Shown: positions 52,857 through 60,287, counted from the first letter of the stretch. The stretch is DNA of 64,000 nucleotides from JAEKNW01 sp963678375 (GCA_963678375.2 CAXXQH010000001.1:420827-484826), one strand, 5' to 3'. Numbers and translations: made by a program. The notes: generated by a model from the letters alone, not told the origin.

Positions 52857-53392
52857 TGAGAAATGAAGAGACCACCCCGTCAGTGAAATACACTGCTACC
52901 CCTCCTCAGAGGGGAATTAAGGAAACACCCCCTGTGTCCCCCTCACGGAGGGGGATTAATACGGGTATGAGTGCTAAACAAGAAGCTTATGCTAAGAGCT
53001 TGAGACAGCATATAATGATAAGCAGTAAGAAGCAACACAATTGGAGCAATGAGGAATTTCATGAGATGTTGAAGTCCTGGGGATTCGGTAATTCTCTTAG
53101 AAAGCTGAGTATTCAGCAACTTCAGACTGTGCTAGGGATTGTTAAGGGAGACGAAAATCCTAAGCAGAAAGAAGTTTCTCCAAGAGAAAAATACGGAATT
53201 GGTAGGTTCGATAAACAAGGTGATTATGTATGGAGTTTAATCCAACAGGTTGGTTGGACTAATGATAAATTTAGGAAGTTTATTGGAAAGCATTATCAGA
53301 CTGTACACTGGAATGCTTTAGAACCTAAAGAAAGGAGTGGTTGTATTGCTATGCTTAAGAATTATCTGAAGAAAGTGGAAGAAGAGAGATGA
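52856..53392 (+). CDS. GemA-like (DUF1018) phage regulator with repeat-derived N-terminus
   Basis: About 178 residues. From about 40 onward the product matches DUF1018 (Mu gp16, GemA): AKQEAYAKSLRQHIMISSKKQ, then NEEFHEMLKSWGFGNSLRKLS and YVWSLIQQVGWTNDKFRKFIGKHY. In Mu, GemA modulates early gene expression and host gyrase. Residues about 1-38 (ETTPSVKYTATPPQRGIKE, TPPVSPSRRGIN) come from two palindromic repeats at 52869-52959. The original start was probably the ATG at 52967 (MSAKQEAY), which has a repeat-supplied GGAGGGGG. AGGAGG also precedes the longer start at 52856. Confidence 0.75.
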   Translation: MRNEETTPSVKYTATPPQRGIKETPPVSPSRRGINTGMSAKQEAYAKSLRQHIMISSKKQHNWSNEEFHEMLKSWGFGNSLRKLSIQQLQTVLGIVKGDENPKQKEVSPREKYGIGRFDKQGDYVWSLIQQVGWTNDKFRKFIGKHYQTVHWNALEPKERSGCIAMLKNYLKKVEEER

Positions 53393-53429
53393 AGACTTTC
53401 TCACGAAGACATGGAGAAGATAAGACCAA

Positions 53430-53467
53430 TTGTCGGAAGTCGCTACTCCGTGAGCAACTCCCGTCAT
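53430..53467 (+). repeat. second copy of the TTGTCGGAAGTCGCTAC repeat
   Basis: It matches 51466-51503 almost exactly. It lies in the gap between the GemA-like and 53512 genes, followed by TAACGAATTATAACATATAACAC, another AACGAATTA-type stretch. Confidence 0.85.
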
Positions 53468-53511
53468 TAACGAATTATAACATATAACACAAATTAAGAA
53501 GGAGAAAAAAG

Positions 53512-54186
53512 ATGAATAGAGATTTATTTGGAAGAAGCAAAATTAATGGCGGAGATGAAAGGAAGATGCCGACAGGGATGTCGGCGCTCCCAGTGGAGAT
53601 GACACCTGAAGAGAGATTTAAGGCTGTTGAAGTAATGAAAGGCAGGTTAGAAGAAGACTTTATTAGCCTAGGAGAGATACTTTCTGAGATAAAGAGTAAA
53701 CGCATATTCAAGATTAAAGGTTATAAGAACTTTAGAGATTTTGTTGAAATCGAGCATAATTTACCTGCAAGCGTTGCTAATAAGTTAGTTAAGATTTATG
53801 ACTTCTATATTAAAGATATGAACATTGATTCTGCTACAGTTCAGGAGATTGGTTTAGATAGATTAAATACGATTCATCCACTAATTAAAGATGCTGATTA
53901 TGTGGTCCAGGAGGAGTGGCTAAAAGAAGCTGAAGAACTATCTCAACAAGAGCTTAGTGAGAAGGTAAAAGAGATAAGAGTTAAGGAAAAAGAGAATTCT
54001 AAGACCTTAAAAGATGTCTTTGTAGAGCAGTTTATGGATAACATGAAAGGTTACTTTAATTGTTCTGGGAAAGAACTTAACTATAAATTAGCACTCTACT
54101 TCCAGGATATGGATTTAGACAAAATTAATGAGGTTATAAGAGAGAAACAGAGAAGATTTGAAGAGCAAATTGAGGAGGGTAAATAG
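53512..54186 (+). CDS. phage protein of unknown function with repeat-derived N-terminus
   Basis: The 224-residue soluble, highly helical protein contains LEEDFISLGEILSEIKSKRIFKIKGYKNFRDFVEIEH near 50-85, a pattern seen in phage and plasmid DNA-related proteins. The C-terminal part has charged helices (QQELSEKVKEIRVKEKE and onward). I cannot name the family. Residues about 10-29 (NGGDERKMPTGMSALPVEM) are encoded by the GCCGACA-GGGA-TGTCGGC hairpin repeat at 53568-53594. AAGGAGAAAAAAG precedes the ATG. Confidence 0.6.
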   Translation: MNRDLFGRSKINGGDERKMPTGMSALPVEMTPEERFKAVEVMKGRLEEDFISLGEILSEIKSKRIFKIKGYKNFRDFVEIEHNLPASVANKLVKIYDFYIKDMNIDSATVQEIGLDRLNTIHPLIKDADYVVQEEWLKEAEELSQQELSEKVKEIRVKEKENSKTLKDVFVEQFMDNMKGYFNCSGKELNYKLALYFQDMDLDKINEVIREKQRRFEEQIEEGK

Positions 54187-54798
54187 ATGGCAGAAGTAAG
54201 AGTTGATGGAAGAACTAAATTATGGATAAATCCTGATGGCTATGAAGTACCAATCAGGTATATAGATAAAGATGATCAGAATAGAGACAAACTGGTAACT
54301 GAAGTCTTTAGTGATGTTGATAAGCTGGTAAGTGATTTAACTTCATTCAAAAGCAAACTAGCAAAAATGGTGGATGATTACTTAGATTCCTTAGCTCATA
54401 AACATAATGAGAAGTGGAAAGGTAATGCTGTTATAATGGACTTTGCTGAGAAACATAGAATTGATGTTAGTATTAGTGATAAAATCAGCTTTGATAATAA
54501 ACTGCAAATTGCTAAAGCTAAGATTGATAGTTATCTTAAAGGCTTAGTTAAAAAGTCAGGTAAAGAGATTGGTGTCTTAGTAATTAAGGCTTTCAGGGTT
54601 GATAAAAAAGGCAATGTTGATGTTAAGCAAATTCTATCACTTAGAACATATGGGATTGAACATCCTGAATGGCAAGAAGCAATGGATCTAATCTCTGAAG
54701 CTATCAGAATTGATTCTACTAAGAGATATTTTAACTTCAAAGAAAAGCAAGAAGATGGGAGCTGGAAATCAATTACTTTGAATTTTTCAGCACTGTAA
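54187..54798 (+). CDS. DUF3164 family phage protein
   Basis: The 203-residue protein matches DUF3164 by its order: WINPDGYEVPIRYIDKDDQNRDKLV, FKSKLAKMVDDYLDSLA, GNAVIMDFAEKHRIDVSISDKISFDNKLQIAKAKIDSYL, VIKAFRVDKKGNVDVKQIL. DUF3164 genes are regular members of the early region of Mu-like phages; the function is unknown. Its ATG is directly after the previous stop. A hairpin copy with a TTCCCAGTTAA tail follows (54800-54829). Confidence 0.8.
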   Translation: MAEVRVDGRTKLWINPDGYEVPIRYIDKDDQNRDKLVTEVFSDVDKLVSDLTSFKSKLAKMVDDYLDSLAHKHNEKWKGNAVIMDFAEKHRIDVSISDKISFDNKLQIAKAKIDSYLKGLVKKSGKEIGVLVIKAFRVDKKGNVDVKQILSLRTYGIEHPEWQEAMDLISEAIRIDSTKRYFNFKEKQEDGSWKSITLNFSAL

Positions 54799-54799
54799 T

Positions 54800-54829
54800 G
54801 CGGGCAGGGATGCCCGCGTTCCCAGTTAA
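54800..54829 (+). repeat. hairpin GCGGGCA-GGGA-TGCCCGC with GTTCCCAGTTAA tail
   Basis: A 7-bp stem and GGGA tetraloop right after the DUF3164 stop. It has the same loop and tail as 49254 and 53568, but a different stem sequence. Confidence 0.9.
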
Positions 54830-54840
54830 TTGGAGGGCAA

Positions 54841-55032
54841 ATGAATCCAGATAAAAAGCGTGTGGGGTGCTTGGTGCCACTTTGTCAGGAGAGTTGGTGC
54901 AGTTCTAAGAGAAAGAGGTTCTGTGCCCTCAGACGCTGTTTTTTGGAGCATCAAAAGCAGGTACGTAAAGCTGTGGCAGGCAATGTAGAACTTTATCACT
55001 ATGTGTACTACTGGAGAAAAAAGAGTGAATAA
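54841..55032 (+). CDS. small Cys-rich phage protein
   Basis: The 63-residue, basic protein has six Cys (GCLVPLCQESWCSSKRKRFCALRRCFL), suggesting metal binding. Unknown family. GGAGGGC precedes the ATG. Its end overlaps the next small ORF. Confidence 0.5.
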   Translation: MNPDKKRVGCLVPLCQESWCSSKRKRFCALRRCFLEHQKQVRKAVAGNVELYHYVYYWRKKSE

Positions 55033-55174
55033 GAAGTATAAGAAAATAAGAGTTAGGATTAAAGAACTTAAAGGCAGTGGGTTTCGGTTAAAAGACTGCT
55101 TTAAAATTGTAGCAGGAGAATTCTTTTTATCTGAAGCAAGAGTGGCTGATATTTGGAGATTTAAGAAGAGTTGA
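55025..55174 (+). CDS. very small phage protein, 49 residues
   Basis: A GTG start at 55025 (with GGAGA 8 bases before it) opens a frame to a TGA at 55172-55174. The product is MNKKYKKIRVRIKELKGSGF and onward to SEARVADIWRFKKS, basic and probably helical, possibly a small DNA-binding or regulator protein. Overlaps the previous gene by 8 bases. Not verified by homology. Confidence 0.45.
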   Translation: MNKKYKKIRVRIKELKGSGFRLKDCFKIVAGEFFLSEARVADIWRFKKS

Positions 55175-55179
55175 AGGTT

Positions 55180-55235
55180 AAAGAGCTTTTACACTAATTA
55201 GCACGAATTTTAACGAATTAACACGAATAGGAGAA
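55180..55235 (+). repeat. AACACGAATTA repeat stretch
   Basis: TAAAGAGCTTTTACACTAATTAGCACGAATTTTAACGAATTAACACGAATAGG; 63150-63204 carries nearly the same segment, with TACACGAATTAACGCGAATTT. The unit AACACGAATTA also occurs at 56386. It supplies AGGAG for the next gene. Confidence 0.75.
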
Positions 55236-55239
55236 AAGA

Positions 55240-55425
55240 ATGAATGAAAATAAAAAGCAATGTGTACACAAGTGGGTATTCATGGAGTCAAACAAGTTTT
55301 CTGAGTATAGAGGTAATCGAAATTATAATTACACTAAAATAGATAGATTCTACTGTGAGAAATGTTTAAAAACTAAAGAAGTTAAACACGAAGAAACAAG
55401 TTATGAAAGACCAGACTGGTACTAA
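55240..55425 (+). CDS. small Zn-ribbon phage protein
   Basis: The 61-residue protein has a C-H-W...YC..C pattern (CVHKWVFMESNKFSEY, then FYCEKCLKTKEV) and ends in PDWY. It is paralogous to the C-terminus of the product at 57100-57549 (CEWIFKES...YYCNKCLRE...PEWY). Probably a zinc-binding small protein. AGGAGAAAAGA precedes the ATG. Confidence 0.6.
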   Translation: MNENKKQCVHKWVFMESNKFSEYRGNRNYNYTKIDRFYCEKCLKTKEVKHEETSYERPDWY

Positions 55426-55450
55426 TAGGAGAAGAGTGAGGAAACATCAA

Positions 55451-55669
55451 ATGTGTAATTGCATAAAAGAACATTGCCGTGAGATGCGAAAGATACGAAA
55501 GGCTCCTAATGAAAGGGTGGGTTATAAGTATCAGATACCAGGTAAGAACAAGTATTTTTTACCTTTTAATGTAAGTAATGATAAACATGATACTATTGAA
55601 ACAATAATCGTCCCAATGGTATTTTGTCCATTTTGTGGAGATAGGATAATTAGTAGAGATGATGAATAA
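55451..55669 (+). CDS. small Cys-rich (Zn-ribbon) phage protein
   Basis: From the ATG at 55451 the product begins MCNCIKEHCREMRKIRKAP and ends with VFCPFCGDRIISRDDE, the C-terminal zinc-ribbon pair. Together with CxC near the start it likely binds one metal. A longer frame starts at 55403, but GAGG near 55437-55442 supports the 55451 start. Related C-terminal pairs occur in the products at 56630. Confidence 0.55.
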   Translation: MCNCIKEHCREMRKIRKAPNERVGYKYQIPGKNKYFLPFNVSNDKHDTIETIIVPMVFCPFCGDRIISRDDE

Positions 55670-55681
55670 GGATTAACTACT

Positions 55682-56398
55682 ATGACCACAAAAGAAAAGA
55701 TTAATCAGATATATAAGGAATTGATAGAGATTGTAGGGCTTGAAATCCTGGAAGTCAAGACCCTGCAATTTCTGCAAAGGTTGAAGAAGAAACACGAGGA
55801 AGCACCCCCAGTGTCCCCCTCGCAAAGGGGGATTAGTGTAGATATTTATCAACAGATAGTAGAAGAACTTAATCAAAAGGCAGGGAAACAATATCGCTGG
55901 AATACTACCGAAACAAAAGCCTTAATCAGAGCTAGATTAAATGATGGCTTTAGTCCTGAAGACTTTAAAAAGGTGATATTTATTAAGTCAAAACAATGGT
56001 TAGGAGATGAGAAATTTACTCCATACTTGCGACCTAAGACTTTGTTTAGTAGTAAGTTTGAGGGATATTTGCAAGAATGGTATTCTTATCAGAAGAAACT
56101 TGATCAACAGAAAGCAGAGTTTGAGAGAGCTAAGAGGATTGAGAGAGGAGAAGCTGATCCTGAATTAAGCCCAGAAGAAAGAAAGGCACAACTTGCTTGG
56201 GAGAAAAAGAAAAAAAGGCTAATAGCTGAAGCTAGTGCTGAAGATTGGCAAGATTATTATCACAAGGAAAAACTTTTTAAAAAGAAGGCTTATACTCATG
56301 GGCTAAAGGATCCTTTTATTAGAAATCTGTTTGCTTATTATTTAGATAAGAAGGAAAAAGAGAATCTATCCACGAAATGCACTAATAACACGAATTAA
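55682..56398 (+). CDS. phage replisome-organiser-like (TIGR02220/Phage_rep_org_C) protein
   Basis: The 238-residue protein contains QIVEELNQKAGKQYRWNTTETKALIRARLNDGFSPEDFKKVIFIKSKQWLGDEKFTPYLRPKTLFSSKFEGYL near 60-130, the C-terminal domain of phage DnaD/DnaB-like replication initiators. Residues about 38-50 (APPVSPSQRGISVD) are repeat-derived, from CCCCCAGTGTCCCCCTCGCA and onward (55805-55840). The C-terminal tail is Lys/Glu-rich. Such a protein would help load helicase at phage replication sites. It belongs to the early operon. Confidence 0.75.
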   Translation: MTTKEKINQIYKELIEIVGLEILEVKTLQFLQRLKKKHEEAPPVSPSQRGISVDIYQQIVEELNQKAGKQYRWNTTETKALIRARLNDGFSPEDFKKVIFIKSKQWLGDEKFTPYLRPKTLFSSKFEGYLQEWYSYQKKLDQQKAEFERAKRIERGEADPELSPEERKAQLAWEKKKKRLIAEASAEDWQDYYHKEKLFKKKAYTHGLKDPFIRNLFAYYLDKKEKENLSTKCTNNTN

Positions 56399-56411
56399 GA
56401 GGAGAAATAAT

Positions 56412-56633
56412 ATGACAGAAGAAAAAAGAAAAGAAAAGAATGGCGGAGAGAATCTCCACCGTCCGACAGAAGAGAAGATTAAGAAAGTTGAAAATATGAC
56501 TATGGATGAACTAAAAGAGATGTTATCTGGGATAGATAAAGACCTGAAGTATGTACGAAATCTAAGTGTGGAGTTGAACAAACAGAGAGATAACTTACAC
56601 AGATATATTAAGATAAGGAGGAGGAAGAGATGA
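56412..56633 (+). CDS. small phage protein, N-terminal half made of a repeat
   Basis: 73 residues. Residues about 7-22 (EKNGGENLHRPTEEKI) are encoded by the GGCGGAGA/TCTCCACC repeat copy at 56437-56477, the same as in the transposase. The other half (NMTMDELKEMLSGIDKDLKYVRNLSVELNK) is a coiled-coil-like helix. Function unknown. AGAGGAG precedes the ATG. It overlaps the next gene by 4 bases. Confidence 0.5.
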   Translation: MTEEKRKEKNGGENLHRPTEEKIKKVENMTMDELKEMLSGIDKDLKYVRNLSVELNKQRDNLHRYIKIRRRKR

Positions 56634-57100
56634 AAAGAGAGAAAATAGCAGAAGAGAAACTTATGAATACTATAACCAAAATAAATAGAGTAATATTGGC
56701 AGGAAAGGAATATAAAACTGAAGGATATAGCTTTTCAACTAAACATAATGAAATAACAACATTTAAAGACCCTGGAGCAGAAGGGAATATAGTTATTTTT
56801 ATGAAAAATCTAAAAAATGGAAATGAATTTGTTCATCACACTTTTATCAGAGAAGATGCTTTAAGGATTTTGCTTGTTTTGTCTCTGGCTATGGAGGACT
56901 CGCTTGATACAATGATAAGCAATCATAAGAGTAAAACTGGGGGGAGTGTGTGCCACTGGGTAAGAGATAAAGAACAAAATGAAGATTATCCTTGGCTAAC
57001 TTGGTGCGGAGAAAGGGTTAGCGAATCATCAGACCTTGACTATACTTATTGCCCTTATTGTGGAGGGAGATTAATTGTTGAAGATCATGAGGAGGAATAA
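56630..57100 (+). CDS. phage protein with C-terminal Zn-ribbon
   Basis: 156 residues. About 1-105 is a beta/alpha region with ITTFKDPGAEGNIVIFMKN and TFIREDALRILLVLSLAMEDS. The end has CHWVRDK, TWCGERV and YCPYCGGRLIVED, a zinc ribbon. Not recognised further. The last two bases of its stop overlap the next start (TAATGA). Confidence 0.55.
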   Translation: MKREKIAEEKLMNTITKINRVILAGKEYKTEGYSFSTKHNEITTFKDPGAEGNIVIFMKNLKNGNEFVHHTFIREDALRILLVLSLAMEDSLDTMISNHKSKTGGSVCHWVRDKEQNEDYPWLTWCGERVSESSDLDYTYCPYCGGRLIVEDHEEE

Positions 57101-57549
57101 TGAAATTAAGTGACATTAGAGAAAGAGTTGTTTATGGAGTGAAGCTAAAAGAGAGGACAGATAAGAAGTTAGAGGAGTTATTATTAGAAATTCAGTTAGA
57201 CATAGAAGACGCAAAAACAAAGCTAAAACACAAGAAAAAAATAGACAAAGAAATAAAGAGACTTCTCAAGCTTAGGAAAAGGGGATTAGACCCTGGACCA
57301 AGGCCTAAGATAATACCACCTCCAAAACCACAAACACCAAGCGTTCATGAATGTGAATGGATATTTAAAGAAAGTAAGAAAGATATGAAATATTTAGATG
57401 ATGATAAGGCTCCTAATAAATTTGTGGCCGAGTATACCAAGACAAGCATGTATTACTGTAATAAGTGTTTGAGGGAGTCAAGAGTAACCAGACAATTAAT
57501 AGTGCCAGTTGGCGAGGATATGAAAGCTGTAGAACCTGAGTGGTATTAA
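57100..57549 (+). CDS. phage protein with N-terminal coiled coil and C-terminal Zn-ribbon
   Basis: 149 residues: about 1-60 is a Lys/Glu-rich coiled coil (KLEELLLEIQLDIEDAKTKLKHKKKIDKEIKRLLK), about 62-80 is a Pro-rich linker (PGPRPKIIPPPKPQTP), and about 85-149 is paralogous to the Zn-ribbon at 55240 (HECEWIFKES...YYCNKCLRE...EPEWY). It ends the early operon. A hairpin (57564-57608) follows. Confidence 0.6.
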   Translation: MKLSDIRERVVYGVKLKERTDKKLEELLLEIQLDIEDAKTKLKHKKKIDKEIKRLLKLRKRGLDPGPRPKIIPPPKPQTPSVHECEWIFKESKKDMKYLDDDKAPNKFVAEYTKTSMYYCNKCLRESRVTRQLIVPVGEDMKAVEPEWY

Positions 57550-57563
57550 GAGGAAACAGAGAT

Positions 57564-57608
57564 TAATCATCATGATAGGGGCATGGATGTCCTTATCATA
57601 ATGATTAA
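57564..57608. terminator. hairpin at the end of the early phage operon
   Basis: TAATCATCATGATA pairs with TATCATAATGATTA (one mismatch) around a GGGGCATGGATGTCC-like loop. It has no T-run. Probable operon end. Confidence 0.45.
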
Positions 57609-57631
57609 TAGCTTAAATATTTGAAAAGTGA

Positions 57632-57689
57632 AAGTCAGCAAAAATAAATGAGAAAAAAGATTGACTTTTAAACATCCGATACTTATTTT
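57632..57689 (+). promoter_or_regulatory. copy of the left-end TGAGAAA site, plus promoter
   Basis: AGCAAAAATAAATGAGAAAA (57637-57656) is almost identical to the fourth left-end site (44463-44480) and is followed by the same TTGAC(T/C)TTTA. TTGACT at 57661-57666 is separated by 17 bases from TATTTT at 57684, a plausible promoter for the module at 57722. It may be a MuA-type site (internal activator or end of an inserted module) or a repressor operator. Confidence 0.5.
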
Positions 57690-57721
57690 GATAATAAATA
57701 AAAAATCAATGGAGGAATAAC

Positions 57722-58654
57722 ATGTCTAATAAATCTAAACTTTTAAAACTAAGAGCTTTTAATATTGAAAATAATGAAATAACAAAGGCAAGTAGTGATT
57801 TATTCGATAACTTGAAAAAGAAACTTTCTGGAAGCAAGGCTGAAGAAAGAAGAATGTTATTGAATGAAGAAGATGTTAAGAAAGAAGAAGATTTAATCTC
57901 TGACTACGAGATGAAAAAGGATTATGTTTTTGGGGTAGTTTTAAGAATAACTCATTCTGAAGATGTCCCTAATATACCAGAAACATTATTACAGAAGGAG
58001 ACATTTTCTATATTCGATCTAGGAAAAATTGATGCTACTTCCTCCATTATTTATAGAAATCATTATTATTTTTTAATTAGTAAAGATTATGTTATTACAA
58101 ATCTTCAAGGAAACATCCCTATAAAGAGATTACAGGTTTATTTAAATTGGTATTTGGATGAAGAAAGAGGTGCAAAATATTATGAAATTACTCCTAAAAT
58201 CGTATGTAATGTGGAGACGAAATTAGCAGACATAAAGAAGATAACAGTAAAAGACAATTCAGTTCTTTTCAACGCTCCAAAAGATACTCATGAACGAAAA
58301 ATAACCAATATAAAAAGAGAGGTGTTATCAAGTTTAATAGATGATACAGGTTCTTTAGATGATATTCTAGAACAAGATATCATCTCTGCTGAACTATCTA
58401 TTAAATTTAAGAAACCGACGAAAATGTCAGTCGAAGATTATCAAAAAATGATGGGTGCTTATATGAAACCAATCAGTGAGACTGATGATGTTTCATTTAT
58501 TACCAAAAAAGGTGGAAGAATCAAAGGAAGTGAAATTCTCAGGGTTAAATCTGTTGAGATAGAACTAACTGAAACTAATAAAATTAATGAGCCTGAACTT
58601 TATCAAGAAATGGAAAAGTTTTTGTTGGAGTTGTTGAATGAAAACAATATTTAG
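57722..58654 (+). CDS. soluble protein of a two-gene accessory module, unknown function
   Basis: 310 residues, no signal or membrane segment. Features: LLKLRAFNIENNEITKASSDLF at the N-terminus, RRMLLNEEDVKKEEDLISDYEMKKDYVFGVVLRI near 48-80, FSIFDLGKIDATSSIIYRNHYYFLISKDYVITNLQGNIPIKRLQVYLNWYL near 97-150, and a C-terminal half of mixed beta/helix with TETDDVSFITKKGGRIKG-like text. The pattern recalls sensors of anti-phage modules (compare Kiwa-type pairs), but I cannot assign a family. GGAGGAATAAC precedes the ATG. It overlaps the membrane-protein gene by 17 bases, indicating co-expression. Confidence 0.6.
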   Translation: MSNKSKLLKLRAFNIENNEITKASSDLFDNLKKKLSGSKAEERRMLLNEEDVKKEEDLISDYEMKKDYVFGVVLRITHSEDVPNIPETLLQKETFSIFDLGKIDATSSIIYRNHYYFLISKDYVITNLQGNIPIKRLQVYLNWYLDEERGAKYYEITPKIVCNVETKLADIKKITVKDNSVLFNAPKDTHERKITNIKREVLSSLIDDTGSLDDILEQDIISAELSIKFKKPTKMSVEDYQKMMGAYMKPISETDDVSFITKKGGRIKGSEILRVKSVEIELTETNKINEPELYQEMEKFLLELLNENNI

Positions 58655-59105
58655 ATTTTTATTTATAATATTTTTATTCTTAATAATCTCGAATTTATTT
58701 CCTGTTAAAATTGATGATTTTTTTATTAATACCATATTCACAGTTGCTGGAATTATGTTTTCAGTTGGACTTGGTTTAATAGTAACTTTTAGTTTTGCTG
58801 AAATAAAAAATAAAAAATATTTACACAAGATTAGAGATAATCTAAACGCTGTAAGAGACTCATTCCTGCAATATTTCACTATTGTTACCTTTTGCTATGT
58901 AATTGATTATTATTTACGTAAGAGTGAGTTATACTTAACTACTCTACATATTTCAAAATACGAGTTTAATTTTAATTGGTCAGTTTTTCTTTGCTTGTTA
59001 ATAATCTATTCAATTATATATTTCATCATAAATTTTATTAAAATTCAGAAATTAAATAACGATATAGTTGATAAGGTAATCAATGAGGATAAAGGGAAAG
59101 TATAA
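58638..59105 (+). CDS. small membrane protein of the accessory module
   Basis: 155 residues with about four membrane helices (about 4-20, 28-52, 70-90, 112-135), with short cytosolic parts (KNKKYLHKIRDNLNAV; KIQKLNNDIVDKVINEDK). It starts inside the end of the preceding gene, so translation is coupled. A soluble sensor plus a membrane partner is a common layout of abortive-infection or exclusion modules. Function is not known. Confidence 0.6.
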   Translation: MKTIFRFLFIIFLFLIISNLFPVKIDDFFINTIFTVAGIMFSVGLGLIVTFSFAEIKNKKYLHKIRDNLNAVRDSFLQYFTIVTFCYVIDYYLRKSELYLTTLHISKYEFNFNWSVFLCLLIIYSIIYFIINFIKIQKLNNDIVDKVINEDKGKV

Positions 59106-59191
59106 GGTGTCGCCTGGGATTTAGAGTTTCCCAGTGAACTAATCTTGCTAAAGTTAAGAAATTGATTAAGATATAAAATATAAGTACCGAG

Positions 59192-59213
59192 AGAGCTTAA
59201 TCCTCGTTTGATT
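59192..59213 (+). repeat. 22-bp direct repeat, first copy
   Basis: AGAGCTTAATCCTCGTTTGA plus TT; identical to 60266-60287. Both lie downstream of small-membrane-protein genes in the accessory block. Confidence 0.9.
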
Positions 59214-59361
59214 TGGAAAACCTAGGTAGAGATATTTCTGATGAATCTATCTGAATGGAAAATGATATGACAGATTATAGTTTTAAAATAAATATATAAA
59301 ATAAAAAGATATTTCGTACAAGAAAAAAAATAACTTGACACCATTAATCTAAGACTAAGAA

Positions 59362-59391
59362 TTGACATGAATTAGGATATGTTGGTATAAT
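59362..59391 (+). promoter_or_regulatory. consensus sigma-70 promoter for the 59426 genes
   Basis: TTGACA (59362-59367), 18-base spacer, TATAAT (59386-59391). Both boxes are perfect. An AGAGG-type ribosome site follows before the ATG at 59426. The two genes thus have their own constitutive-type promoter, unlike the repressor-controlled early operon. Confidence 0.75.
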
Positions 59392-59425
59392 TTTTAGAAG
59401 TAATTATTTTATAAGTAGAGGTAAT

Positions 59426-59668
59426 ATGTCAGATGCTATAACGGAATTATCTTGTGCGATAATAACATTGAAAGATGCCCCTAATAGCTGGGGTATTGTG
59501 GTTGGTCTTTTTATCGCTTGCATTGGATTAATAATAGCCTTTATTATGGTATTCTTTGCCAACCTAGGAGCAATATCGAGTTATAAAAGGCATTTAAAAG
59601 ATGCAAAGAAACAACGAGATAAGTTTCAGGACATTGTTTTAGATCGTGAGAAAAAGAAAAAAAAGTAA
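59426..59668 (+). CDS. small single-helix membrane protein
   Basis: 80 residues: a short N-terminal segment, one or two membrane helices (about 23-48; WGIVVGLFIACIGLIIAFIMVFFANLGA), and a very basic tail (KRHLKDAKKQRDKFQDIVLDREKKKKK). Not recognised. It has a consensus promoter and probably forms a two-gene module with the next gene. Could be an exclusion or toxin/antitoxin-like membrane protein; inference. Confidence 0.55.
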   Translation: MSDAITELSCAIITLKDAPNSWGIVVGLFIACIGLIIAFIMVFFANLGAISSYKRHLKDAKKQRDKFQDIVLDREKKKKK

Positions 59669-59696
59669 GTTAAGGTAATGAGTAAGGAGTTAAATA

Positions 59697-60236
59697 ATGT
59701 TAGAGATTTTAGGACTTTTGACAATTGCTATTTCTTTAGTTCTAATTATAGGAATATATATATATTACAGGCGAATTAGAGAATCTCTTGATATGGAGAT
59801 TTTTGATAATATTCGTAGTAGAATAATATATAGTATTGCTACTGAGAAGGAAAATGATGTTTTATTTGAATCTCTTGATATGGTTGACTTTGTAATACAG
59901 AATAAACCCTATTTTGATATAGTTAAACTAAATAGGTACATGAACAGCCTTATTAAAGATATTGTTAAAGAAGAATGTGAAGTTACGAAACATCATATAA
60001 AAAAAGATGAAGAGTATATGCATGAAATAGCTACAACATTATTTGCTATTAGCAAAAAGAGGAGTCTACTATTAAGAATTGCGATGACAAAAACTGGTAG
60101 AACTATAATGTTGTTTAGCAAGACTCCATACATATATAAACTAGTATCTGAAAAACGTAGAGAACGGAATAATGCAGCATTACAGTTAGGTGAGATACAT
60201 GAGAAATTTGGTAATGATGCAGTTTTAGCTTGCTAA
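59697..60236 (+). CDS. membrane-anchored protein, second gene of the module
   Basis: 179 residues: one N-terminal membrane helix (about 4-24; LGLLTIAISLVLIIGIYIYY), then a cytosolic helical domain (LESLDMVDFVIQNKPYFDIVKLNRYMNSLIKDIVKEE, ATTLFAISKKRSLLLRIAMTKTGRTIMLF). Not recognised. AGGAG precedes the ATG. A second 22-bp repeat and a terminator follow it. Confidence 0.55.
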   Translation: MLEILGLLTIAISLVLIIGIYIYYRRIRESLDMEIFDNIRSRIIYSIATEKENDVLFESLDMVDFVIQNKPYFDIVKLNRYMNSLIKDIVKEECEVTKHHIKKDEEYMHEIATTLFAISKKRSLLLRIAMTKTGRTIMLFSKTPYIYKLVSEKRRERNNAALQLGEIHEKFGNDAVLAC

Positions 60237-60265
60237 AATAGTAGAATATAAATAGAAACACAGAA

Positions 60266-60287
60266 AGAGCTTAATCCTCGTTTGATT
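60266..60287 (+). repeat. 22-bp direct repeat, second copy
   Basis: Identical to 59192-59213. It lies between the module stop (60236) and the terminator at 60337. With GATTAAGG at 60308-60315 it can form a stem; GCTTAATC and GATTAAGG(C) pair across about 30 bases. Confidence 0.9.

Larger units (their letters stand above)
59106..59425. other. intergenic region with repeat, structured segment and promoter
   Basis: No gene. 59192-59213 is a copy of the AGAGCTTAATCCTCGTTTGA repeat; its CTTAATC can pair with GATTAAG just upstream (59163-59170). An apparent perfect promoter lies at 59362-59391 (own entry). The rest is very AT-rich. Confidence 0.6.

Noticed and set aside
57722..59105. Assignment to the Kiwa defence system
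   Set aside because: The order and sizes are reminiscent (membrane protein plus about 310-residue protein), but I could not see KwaA/KwaB sequence motifs, and the order is reversed; left as unknown.
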